A stretch of DNA of 5,938 nt from Pedobacter schmidteae (GCA_945906015.1 CAMDQV010000136.1:1-5938); one strand, 5' to 3'; positions 1 through 5,921 are shown, counted from the first letter of the stretch. Program-made: numbers and translations. The notes: generated from the letters alone by a model not told the origin.

Positions 1-1737
1 TTGACAGGTAATCAAACACTTATGTTGGTTGATGGTATCAGAATGAATAATTCAACCTTCAGATATGGCCCCAATCAGTATTTAAATACGGTAGATCCAT
101 TCTCTATTGATAAAATTGAGGTATTAAGAGGAAGCGGTTCTGTTCAGTATGGCTCAGATGCAATGGGTGGAGTGATACAGGTTTTTACCAAAGACCCCGG
201 TTTTTCGGAGAGCAAAAATTTTAAAGGTAGTGTGAGTGCTCGCTATGGAAGCGGAAACATGGAGAGATCTGGGAGTTCCGAATTTGTGTATTCATCTTCA
301 AAATTGGTTTTTTCAGGAGTACTTGGATTAAAAAATTTCGGAGATTTAATTGGTGGAGATACCACAGGAAGACAATCGCCATCAGGCTATAGTGAGTCTG
401 ATGCAAGTTTAAAGCTTAAATTAAAACTTTCAGAACGGGCAGAAATAAGTTTTGCTAATCAATTTGTACAGCAAAATGATGTAGATGTTTTTCATAAGGT
501 CAGGCTTGAAAACTTTAAGGTCAATAAGATGGGTGTTCAGGGCAGGAACCTGAGTTATGTAAAATTCAAGATGTTACAGTCCAGTTCACTTTTTAACGAA
601 ATTAATATTACCGGCTCCCTGAACAATACCATTGAAGAAAGAAACAATCAGAAAAACTCAAGTTTTATTGCCGGATTTGAAAGAGATAAAGTAAGTTCAT
701 CCAATCTTTCGGCAGAAATATTTTCGAACCTTTCAACCTATTGGACAGCAAATAGTGGGCTAGAATTTTACAGTGATAAAATTAATAGTATCCGGAATAA
801 CACAAACAGTCAGACCGGAGCCCTGACAACGCTTCGCGGACTCTATCCCAATAATTCATCTTATTTAAATACTTCTTTATATTCTCTTCATCATTTAGAG
901 CTGGCAGGTTTTAATGCTGAAGCAGGGATCAGGTATAATTGGCTAAAGGCTTCCATAGTTGACAAAGACCTCGGTGAGCTGCAAGTATCTCCAGGTGCTT
1001 TTGTCTGGAATACAGGACTTAATTACACGTTGAAAGATCATCATGTGTATGTATCTCTAAATACGGGATACCGGGCTCCGAATATCGATGATATGGGAAC
1101 ATTAGGTATAGTAGATTTCAGGTATGAACTTCCATCTTATACCTTAAAACCTGAGAAAAGCTATAATTCTGAGCTAGGTTATAAGTATGCTTTCAAAAAT
1201 TTGACTCTTGGCGCAGCTTTATACCGTAATAAAATGATAGACCTTATTACTAGGATTCAAACAGCTCAGATAATTGATGGATATAAAGTATATAAAAAGG
1301 AGAATACGGAAGAGGCTTTAATTAAAGGAGTTGAGGGATTTCTTGGATGGCAGGCTAGCCAAAATTTTTCATTGGATATGTTTGCATCCTTTAATCATGG
1401 GCAGAATCTATCAAAATCTGAGCCTTTAAGAAGGGTACCTCCCTTTAATGGGAATATTTCCATGAAATATAAAATGACTAGGCTGTATGTTAAGGGCGAA
1501 TTAGCCTGGGCTGATAAGCAAGACCGTTTAGCTCAGGGAGATAGAGATGATAACCGGATTCCCCTTAATGGTACACCAGGATGGAAGGTGTTGAACATTT
1601 ATTCGGGTTATTCTTTTGGTAAGGCACATGTAAAATTAAGTGCTCAGAATTTATTTAATGTAGATTATCGTACCCATGGAAGCGGAATTAATGCTGTGGG
1701 CAGGAGCTTATGGATGAACGTGCAGTATAACCTTTAA
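1..1737 (+). CDS. TonB-dependent outer-membrane receptor, 3' part (5' truncated by window edge)
   Basis: This protein imports a bulky ligand (siderophore, heme, cobalamin or similar) across the outer membrane, using energy from TonB-ExbBD. The 578 visible residues begin inside the plug domain. A TLMLVDGIRMNN segment (residues 6-17) and IEVLRGSGSVQYGSDAMGGV (39-58) are classic second-half plug motifs, so the signal peptide, TonB box and first plug half lie upstream of the window. The TTG at position 1 is therefore an internal Leu codon, not a start. The rest is a beta-barrel with alternating aromatic/polar strands, ending in QNLFNVDY (549-556) and a final strand WMNVQYNL, typical of the family C-terminus. 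A YRAP motif (357-360) resembles the FRAP box of heme receptors, but I see no clear NPxL partner, so the substrate is unassigned. The reading frame is intact to TAA 1735-1737. The gene converges on gldJ. Family confidence is high; ligand is unknown. Confidence 0.93.
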   Translation: MTGNQTLMLVDGIRMNNSTFRYGPNQYLNTVDPFSIDKIEVLRGSGSVQYGSDAMGGVIQVFTKDPGFSESKNFKGSVSARYGSGNMERSGSSEFVYSSSKLVFSGVLGLKNFGDLIGGDTTGRQSPSGYSESDASLKLKLKLSERAEISFANQFVQQNDVDVFHKVRLENFKVNKMGVQGRNLSYVKFKMLQSSSLFNEINITGSLNNTIEERNNQKNSSFIAGFERDKVSSSNLSAEIFSNLSTYWTANSGLEFYSDKINSIRNNTNSQTGALTTLRGLYPNNSSYLNTSLYSLHHLELAGFNAEAGIRYNWLKASIVDKDLGELQVSPGAFVWNTGLNYTLKDHHVYVSLNTGYRAPNIDDMGTLGIVDFRYELPSYTLKPEKSYNSELGYKYAFKNLTLGAALYRNKMIDLITRIQTAQIIDGYKVYKKENTEEALIKGVEGFLGWQASQNFSLDMFASFNHGQNLSKSEPLRRVPPFNGNISMKYKMTRLYVKGELAWADKQDRLAQGDRDDNRIPLNGTPGWKVLNIYSGYSFGKAHVKLSAQNLFNVDYRTHGSGINAVGRSLWMNVQYNL

Positions 1738-1756
1738 GAAGATAGTGCGATTCTTG

Positions 1757-1802
1757 ATATCAATCCTAAAAAAAACACCTTTATATAAGGTGTTTTTGAT
1801 AT
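1757..1802. terminator. Bidirectional intrinsic terminator between convergent genes
   Basis: An 11-bp perfect stem (AAAAACACCTT at 1771-1781, AAGGTGTTTTT at 1787-1797) encloses a 5-nt loop TATAT. The flanking A and T tracts give a U-run in either orientation, so it should end the TonB-receptor transcript (+) and the gldJ transcript (-). An outer 7-bp pair, ATATCAA (1757-1763) with TTGATAT (1796-1802), can form an alternative, longer structure with the left-hand bases 1764-1770 bulged; it overlaps the inner stem by two bases. A further weak inverted repeat, TTAAGAA/TTCTTAA (1811-1817/1824-1830), overlaps the gldJ stop codon. Confidence 0.87.
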
Positions 1803-1826
1803 AAAGAGCTTTAAGAAATTGAATTC

Positions 1827-3422
1827 TTAATTACTCTTGGCTTTTGATTTAAGCTTAGTGAACTGTGGTTTTCCTTTACTGATGATTTCAGGAGCACCAA
1901 CTAAGGTCATTGCTGATCGGAATCCAATTTCAGCACTTGTTTCATCTTGCTGCATGAATCTTCTTGTAGCAGGATTTAACCAATATGCTCTGTCATTCCA
2001 TGAACCGCCTTTATAAACGCGTGAACGATCGTTCACTAGAGTAGTAGTACCATAGAGGCTAGTATTTACAGTATCAAGATAACCTCTAAAGTCAGGTCTG
2101 TAAGGTTTTCCGGCTACTGAAGATGAATCAACCGTGGCAACACTTCCTTGTATTTCAGACCATTTTTGTTTTTTACCTGACTTTGCAGGATCTTTAATGG
2201 GGCGGCCATATTTATCTTTAGCATAAATACCTTTTTCTCGGTTAGATAATTGTTTATTTACAAATTCATTACCGCGGAAAGGGTTGAAATCCGAAAAATC
2301 TTCAAAGCTTAATTTCCTATAAACATCAGCTGTCCATTCGTTCACATTTCCTGCCATGTTATAAAGTCCGAAGTCATTTGGGGTATAATTTCTTACAGGA
2401 CCGGTAATATCAGCTTTATCGTTGAGGTAACCGCCTGTACCCATGTTATCACCTTCTCCACGTTTAAAATTGGCTAATATCATGCCCTGAGTACGCTTTT
2501 TAGGTGAACGAACACCAAGCCCATTCCATGGATAAATTCTTCCGTCGGCAATATTTTCATATTCAGTGTTACCTGCCAAAGCTAAAGCAGCATATTCCCA
2601 TTCTGCTTCAGTTGGTAAGCGGTAAGGTTGTTTCAACACTCCATCTTCTACGCGAACAGTCCTTACTGGTCCAGATTTACCAGTTGTTGCACCGCTTGCT
2701 ACTGCATTAGGGTTAAGATCTTTTTTCATCTTTTTGCCGTCAATACCTTCACCACGAAATTGCCCATTCAAATAAATGTCTGTATTGAAGGGCTCTTTTG
2801 AAGTATTAGCAATTGCCGGAGCTCCAGCTTTGCCACCACCTGCAAGGGTTTTGTAGTCAACCAAATAACCGCCTTTTCTAAGTATTTCCTCATTTACACG
2901 GTCGGTACGCCAAACGCAATAGTCATTTGCCTGCTCCCAGGTGATTCCTACAACAGGATAATCCCGAAATGCAGGATGTCTAAGGTAATTGTTTACATAA
3001 GGCTCATTGTATGAAAGTGGCTGTCTCCAAACAAGCGTATCAGGAAGTGCATTGTAGTGATATTCAGCATCATTTGGATAAGTACGTTTGATCCAATGTA
3101 AGTACTCCAGCCAATCGACGTTTGCAACCTCAGTTTCATCTATGTAAAAGGAAGCCACTGTTACTCTGCGCTTGACATTATCAAACTCATATCCCAGATC
3201 CTGGTTAAGGCTTCCGCCCATAACAAAAGTACCTCCTTCAATTGCGATCAGTCCCGGACCGGGACCACCTTTAACTTTGCTGTTCACTTCAAAGCCACCA
3301 TTATACTTATTATTGTAAGCCATGCCCGTTTTTGAGGAAGACTTGCTTGTGGTTTTGTTACAGGATGTTGTAATTCCAAGTAGAAATAGTCCTGCTGAAA
3401 AATATATAATAATTCGTTTCAT
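1827..3422 (-). CDS. gldJ: GldJ, gliding motility / type IX secretion lipoprotein (SUMF1/FGE-like fold)
   Basis: GldJ is an envelope lipoprotein which in Flavobacterium johnsoniae is required for T9SS secretion and gliding and stabilises GldK. The 531-residue product starts with a lipoprotein signal: MKR, a hydrophobic stretch (4-17) and TTSC with the lipidated Cys at 21. A Ser/Lys/Gly-rich linker follows to about residue 55. The formylglycine-generating-enzyme-like domain runs from GTFVMGG (64-70) through YRLPTEAEWEYAA (267-279), FGLYNMAGNVNEW (351-363), RVYKGGSWND (468-477) and GFRSAM (500-505). Two low-complexity insertions, about 181-265 and 367-465, separate the conserved blocks. The catalytic cysteines of true FGE are not present after GGSW, and the usual GFRC is GFRS, so a structural role is expected. 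A Lys-rich tail (517-531) follows the domain. GldK is the main alternative because it shares the fold; adjacency to porV and the overall architecture favour GldJ. ATG 3422 is supported by the signal peptide and an AAAAAG stretch just upstream. Confidence 0.88.
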   Translation of the reverse strand: MKRIIIYFSAGLFLLGITTSCNKTTSKSSSKTGMAYNNKYNGGFEVNSKVKGGPGPGLIAIEGGTFVMGGSLNQDLGYEFDNVKRRVTVASFYIDETEVANVDWLEYLHWIKRTYPNDAEYHYNALPDTLVWRQPLSYNEPYVNNYLRHPAFRDYPVVGITWEQANDYCVWRTDRVNEEILRKGGYLVDYKTLAGGGKAGAPAIANTSKEPFNTDIYLNGQFRGEGIDGKKMKKDLNPNAVASGATTGKSGPVRTVRVEDGVLKQPYRLPTEAEWEYAALALAGNTEYENIADGRIYPWNGLGVRSPKKRTQGMILANFKRGEGDNMGTGGYLNDKADITGPVRNYTPNDFGLYNMAGNVNEWTADVYRKLSFEDFSDFNPFRGNEFVNKQLSNREKGIYAKDKYGRPIKDPAKSGKKQKWSEIQGSVATVDSSSVAGKPYRPDFRGYLDTVNTSLYGTTTLVNDRSRVYKGGSWNDRAYWLNPATRRFMQQDETSAEIGFRSAMTLVGAPEIISKGKPQFTKLKSKAKSN

Positions 3423-3453
3423 TCTTTTTGATGTAATTGGCTTTTTAATTCGT

Positions 3454-3483
3454 TAAAAATACAAAATTGGTTAATATCACCAA
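3454..3483 (-). promoter_or_regulatory. Candidate gldJ promoter
   Basis: Read on the minus strand, TTG (3483-3481) is followed after 19 nt by TATTTTTA (3461-3454). This fits the Bacteroidota pattern TTG-N(17-23)-TAnnTTTG with one mismatch in the -7 box. The predicted transcript would begin roughly 25 nt upstream of the gldJ ATG. The region is so AT-rich that chance matches are likely, so confidence is moderate. Confidence 0.38.
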
Positions 3484-3484
3484 T
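3466..3484. repeat. Inverted repeat ATTGGT-N7-ACCAAT in the gldJ promoter
   Basis: ATTGGT (3466-3471) and ACCAAT (3479-3484) are exact inverted repeats separated by 7 nt. They occupy the spacer and -33 end of the candidate gldJ promoter, a position where a dimeric repressor could block RNA polymerase. It is seen in sequence; the operator role is inference. Confidence 0.4.
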
Positions 3485-3527
3485 GGATTTTTTTATTTCA
3501 ATCTCTGTTACCATTTAAGATACCTAC

Positions 3528-3561
3528 TCAAACGGAAAATAATTAGTAATGTTTCGTTTGA
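3528..3561. repeat. Inverted repeat TCAAACG-N20-CGTTTGA
   Basis: TCAAACG (3528-3534) and CGTTTGA (3555-3561) are perfect 7-bp inverted arms around a 20-nt AT-rich spacer. The arms are among the few GC-containing words in this intergenic stretch. There is no T-run suggesting a terminator. A protein-binding site for regulation of gldJ or porV is possible but unproven. Confidence 0.35.
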
Positions 3562-3684
3562 ATATACGTTAAATCAAAAATAAAACGTTGTCTGGTTAAT
3601 GTTATTGTTTTCGATATTTTTAATATTTCGACTAGTATATTTAAGCTTAATTTGTTATAAACTCTTTAATATCAGTGCGTTATT

Positions 3685-3705
3685 ATATTTTTTTAAAAAA
3701 AATAT
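3685..3705. repeat. AT palindrome: ATA, T7, A8, TAT
   Basis: A run of seven T (3688-3694) meets a run of eight A (3695-3702), flanked by ATA and TAT, forming a near-perfect palindrome. Such a TA junction between phased A/T tracts would be strongly structured DNA, either intrinsically bent or easily melted. It sits about 115 bp upstream of the candidate porV promoter. No function can be assigned from sequence. Confidence 0.4.
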
Positions 3706-3795
3706 GCATGGTATTCTTTTTTATTATTTACTATTATTTTCAAAACAAAAGCGTTTAGTAATTCCTGACGAATAAAAAATATATCTTTATAATTA

Positions 3796-3828
3796 TTTAT
3801 ATTTAAATCGCAAAAAAGTATAGATTTG
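3796..3828 (+). promoter_or_regulatory. Candidate porV-ispF promoter
   Basis: TAGATTTG (3821-3828) matches the Bacteroidota -7 consensus TAnnTTTG exactly. Upstream, TTTA (3796-3799) lies 21 nt away where TTTG is expected, a one-base mismatch. Transcription would start around 3833-3836, giving a short leader of about 13-16 nt to ATG 3849. This placement argues against translation from the in-frame TTG at 3831, which would be at or before the transcript start. Confidence 0.5.
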
Positions 3829-3848
3829 GGTTGATTTTTTTTAAATTA

Positions 3849-5003
3849 ATGATTAAAAAGCACTCGTTTTTTTATTTTTTAGTCTTTTTTATTTTCGGTT
3901 TGTCCGTTTTAGTGCTTGCTCAAACAACGCAAAGCGATGGCAAGCGCAGTAATACGATACAGACAGCTGCCCCATTTTTATTGATTACTCCGGATGCCAG
4001 ATCAGGTGCCATGGGGGATGTTGGAGTTGCTATTTCGCCTGATGCTAATTCACTGCATTGGAATCCTGCTAAGATGGTTTTTTTGGATAAACCAACCGGA
4101 CTTTCAGCATCATATACTCCTTGGTTAAGAAATCTTGTACCTGATGTTGATCTAGGTTATTTAACTATTTATCATCGTTTGGATAAGAGAAATACAATCG
4201 GAGGCGCATTGCGGTATTTTTCTTATGGGTCAATTCAACTTACTGATAATAGCCAAAATGATATTGGGGTTTACAGTCCTAATGAGTTTTCTATCGAAGG
4301 AACATATTCCAGAAAGTTTGGCAATGACTTTTCTTTGGGAACAGCGATCAGATATATTAGATCTAGTTTGAGTAATGGGCAGTTCAATGGTCAGGATATA
4401 CAACCAGCTACGGCACTTGCTGCTGATGCTTCTGCTTATTACAAAACAGGAACCGTTTTACTTGGAAGGGATGCAGAGTTGGCTTTCGGTCTTAATGTTT
4501 CAAATATTGGTACCAAGATGAGTTATACTGCTAATGGATCAAAATCCTTTCTTCCAACCAATATGAAACTTGGTGGTGCTAGTACTTTTATGCTGGATGA
4601 ACTAAGCACACTTACTTTTGCCCTCGACCTCAATAAATTATTGGTGCCTACAAGCCCTATTAGAGATGCCAGTGGTCAGATCATTAGTGGTAAGGATCCC
4701 GACAGATCGGTACCTTCCGCAATATTTGGATCCTTTAGTGATGCTCCGGGTGGTTTTTCTGAAGAGCTAAGTGAGATTAGTTATTCAGCTGGTGCAGAAT
4801 ACTGGTATAATAAACAATTTGCTATTCGCTCAGGTTATTTTTATGAAACCCCGACCAAGGGCGACAGGAGATATTTTACCGTAGGTGCAGGTCTTAAGTA
4901 CAATGTATTTAATCTTGACCTTGCATATATCCTTGCAAATCAGCAAACCAGTCCTTTAGCCCAAACCCTGCGCTTTTCGCTGGTGTTTAATTTCGAAAGA
5001 TAA
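3849..5003 (+). CDS. porV: PorV (LptO), type IX secretion outer-membrane shuttle protein
   Basis: PorV is an outer-membrane beta-barrel of the FadL-like type. In T9SS organisms it plugs the SprA translocon, collects cargo by its C-terminal signal domain and delivers it to the attachment complex with the PorU sortase. From ATG 3849 the product is 384 residues. It has a signal peptide (MIKK, then hydrophobic residues 7-23, likely cleavage after A24). The conserved N-terminal block runs through PFLLITPDARSGAMGDVG (42-59) and HWNPAKM (70-76), near-diagnostic for PorV. Repeated amphipathic strands and a final LRFSLVFNFER strand end the barrel. The frame extends upstream to TTG 3831, but ATG 3849 gives a cleaner signal peptide and suits the promoter. 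ispF follows after 4 nt, indicating co-transcription and probable translational coupling. PorQ is a related alternative but lacks this block in the same form. Confidence 0.92.
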   Translation: MIKKHSFFYFLVFFIFGLSVLVLAQTTQSDGKRSNTIQTAAPFLLITPDARSGAMGDVGVAISPDANSLHWNPAKMVFLDKPTGLSASYTPWLRNLVPDVDLGYLTIYHRLDKRNTIGGALRYFSYGSIQLTDNSQNDIGVYSPNEFSIEGTYSRKFGNDFSLGTAIRYIRSSLSNGQFNGQDIQPATALAADASAYYKTGTVLLGRDAELAFGLNVSNIGTKMSYTANGSKSFLPTNMKLGGASTFMLDELSTLTFALDLNKLLVPTSPIRDASGQIISGKDPDRSVPSAIFGSFSDAPGGFSEELSEISYSAGAEYWYNKQFAIRSGYFYETPTKGDRRYFTVGAGLKYNVFNLDLAYILANQQTSPLAQTLRFSLVFNFER

Positions 5004-5007
5004 TTTA

Positions 5008-5490
5008 ATGAAGATCAGAGTTGGATTTGGATTTGATGTGCATCAATTAGTCGAAAACCATCCTTTTGTTTTGGGCGGGGTTAAATTAGATCATTCTTCA
5101 GGTGCTTTCGGGCATTCAGATGCCGATGTTTTAGTTCATGCTATCTGTGATGCATTGCTGGGCGCTGCCAATATGAGAGATATTGGCTATCATTTTTCAA
5201 ATACTGATAATCGCTGGAAAGGTATCAGCAGTTTGATTCTACTAAAAGAATGTGTTTCCCTGCTTAATCAAAAGGGTTGGAGTATTGGCAATATCGATGC
5301 CATGCTTTGCCTTGAAGCACCAAAGATCAATTCCTATATTCCTGAAATGAAAACTAAGATTGCCAAAGCTTCAGGAATAAGTGAAGAAGATATCTCAATT
5401 AAAGCTACCACTAATGAGACCATGGGTTTTATTGGAAGGAAAGAAGGACTTGTAGCCTATGCTGTTTGTCTGATTGAAAAGGATCTCTAG
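5008..5490 (+). CDS. ispF: IspF, 2-C-methyl-D-erythritol 2,4-cyclodiphosphate synthase
   Basis: IspF converts 4-diphosphocytidyl-2-C-methylerythritol 2-phosphate to the cyclic 2,4-diphosphate, releasing CMP, in the cytoplasmic MEP pathway of isoprenoid synthesis. It works as a homotrimer with a divalent metal at each active site. The 160 residues match the usual length (E. coli 159). Metal ligands by alignment with E. coli D8/H10/H42 are D10 and H12 in GFDVH, and H44. The substrate loop FGHSDADV (34-41), DIG (58-60), APKINSYIPEM (104-114) and KATTNETMGFIGR (132-144) are all conserved, so the enzyme should be active. It starts 4 nt after the porV stop and has no promoter of its own that I can see. 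No terminator separates it from the convergent gene 3 bp beyond its stop. Confidence 0.97.
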   Translation: MKIRVGFGFDVHQLVENHPFVLGGVKLDHSSGAFGHSDADVLVHAICDALLGAANMRDIGYHFSNTDNRWKGISSLILLKECVSLLNQKGWSIGNIDAMLCLEAPKINSYIPEMKTKIAKASGISEEDISIKATTNETMGFIGRKEGLVAYAVCLIEKDL

Positions 5491-5493
5491 ATT

Positions 5494-5661
5494 TTAATTT
5501 GATTTTGATTCAGGTATTTTCATCTCACTAAAATCGGCAGCACATTTTCCGCAATTACTAGCACATTCTTTTTTATTAATCATGCTTTTATAAATTATCC
5601 TTCCTGCATATAAAATTGCAAGAACAAATAAGATAATAACCATGATTAACTGGAAGTCCAT
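5494..5661 (-). CDS. Small single-pass membrane protein with Cys-rich tail (FeoB-associated Cys-rich type)
   Basis: A 55-codon minus-strand frame runs from ATG 5661 to TAA 5494. Residues 3-24 (FQLIMVIILFVLAILYAGRIIY) form one transmembrane helix. A basic segment (RIIYKSMINKK) follows, then CASNCGKC, with cysteines at 33, 37 and 40 (C-x3-C-x2-C). The polar tail ends KSN. This layout matches the FeoB-associated Cys-rich membrane protein family, small proteins often encoded near ferrous-iron transporter genes and of uncertain function. By the positive-inside rule the Cys tail would face the cytoplasm. The cysteine spacing could bind a metal or Fe-S cluster; that is inference. No feoB is in the window. 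It converges on ispF with a 3-bp gap. The coherent TM-plus-Cys design makes chance unlikely. Confidence 0.72.
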   Translation of the reverse strand: MDFQLIMVIILFVLAILYAGRIIYKSMINKKECASNCGKCAADFSEMKIPESKSN

Positions 5662-5740
5662 ATCACAAAATTAAAAAAAAACAATCAAGTTCATAGTCAG
5701 TAGCTTGTAAATTCATAATTAAAATAGTTTACCGTGGCCT

Positions 5741-5768
5741 AGGTACTAATCCAATTTGATTAATACCT
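5741..5768. repeat. Stem-loop with 11-nt arms upstream of two divergent genes
   Basis: AGGTACTAATC (5741-5751) and GATTAATACCT (5758-5768) are inverted arms around a 6-nt loop. On the plus strand there is one C-A mismatch (5746/5763). In a minus-strand transcript the same position becomes a G-U wobble, so the RNA stem would be continuous over 11 bp. There is no T-run on either side, so a simple terminator is unlikely. It lies 80 bp upstream of the Cys-rich gene and about 150 bp upstream of the gene at 5922, and could be an operator or leader structure. Confidence 0.45.
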
Positions 5769-5797
5769 CACAGTCTGTAATTCCCTTTTGAAGGAAA

Positions 5798-5837
5798 GCG
5801 CTGTAGCAATATTATGCAGATAAAATAGAATCAGCGC
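5798..5837. repeat. GC-containing inverted repeat GCGCTG/CAGCGC
   Basis: GCGCTG (5798-5803) and CAGCGC (5832-5837) are exact 6-bp complements across a 28-nt AT-rich spacer. They stand out from the surrounding AT-rich DNA and lie just upstream of the promoter at 5862-5896. The long loop makes a protein-binding pair or part of a larger RNA fold as likely as a simple hairpin. Confidence 0.3.
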
Positions 5838-5861
5838 GCTCTATCTACTTCAATTACTTCA

Positions 5862-5896
5862 TTTTGTGGAATTCTCCTTAATAAATCATACCTTTG
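5862..5896 (+). promoter_or_regulatory. Bacteroidota-type promoter for the gene at 5922
   Basis: TTTTG (5862-5866) and TACCTTTG (5889-5896) match the -33 TTG/TTTG and -7 TAnnTTTG elements. The 22-nt spacer is at the long end of the known range. The expected start near 5902 leaves a leader of about 20 nt before ATG 5922, a normal distance. This is the best promoter match in the window. Confidence 0.65.
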
Positions 5897-5921
5897 CAAA
5901 AAATTTAAGAGTAATTTTTTA

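Larger units (their letters stand above)
3423..3848. other. Divergent gldJ-porV intergenic region, no gene found
   Basis: These 426 bp separate the divergent gldJ and porV starts. The base composition is extremely AT-rich, more so than the flanking genes, with many stops in all frames and no plausible coding segment. It carries one candidate promoter near each gene plus three inverted repeats listed separately. In F. johnsoniae porU sits between gldJ and porV; no porU-like coding remnant is recognisable here, and the space is far too small for that gene of more than 1000 codons. Confidence 0.75.

Noticed and set aside
1..3. TTG at position 1 as the start codon of the TonB receptor
   Set aside because: The protein begins mid-plug, with no signal peptide or TonB box, so the codon is internal and the gene is truncated by the window edge.
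221..406. 61-codon minus-strand open frame inside the TonB receptor gene
   Set aside because: It lies wholly within a strongly supported coding gene, its translation has no domain or plausible signal, and it is a by-product of the other strand's codon pattern.
2504..2710. 68-codon plus-strand open frame inside gldJ
   Set aside because: It is antisense to conserved gldJ blocks, including the LPTEAEWEYAA motif. The His/Gln/Leu-rich translation looks like a composition artefact.
3423..3848. Insertion-sequence remnant or CRISPR array in the long intergenic region
   Set aside because: There are no regularly spaced direct repeats, no transposase fragment and no terminal inverted repeats with target duplication that I can see.
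5666..5673. TAATTTTG on the minus strand, an apparent -7 box for the Cys-rich gene
   Set aside because: It ends only 4 nt before the ATG, so the transcript would start at or inside the coding region, and no -33 element lies at 17-23 nt spacing. The T-rich surroundings make a chance match likely.
5690..5860. tRNA or other classical structured RNA gene upstream of the last gene
   Set aside because: No cloverleaf, anticodon arm, TPsiC-like GTTCGA sequence or CCA end is recognisable; only isolated inverted repeats are present.
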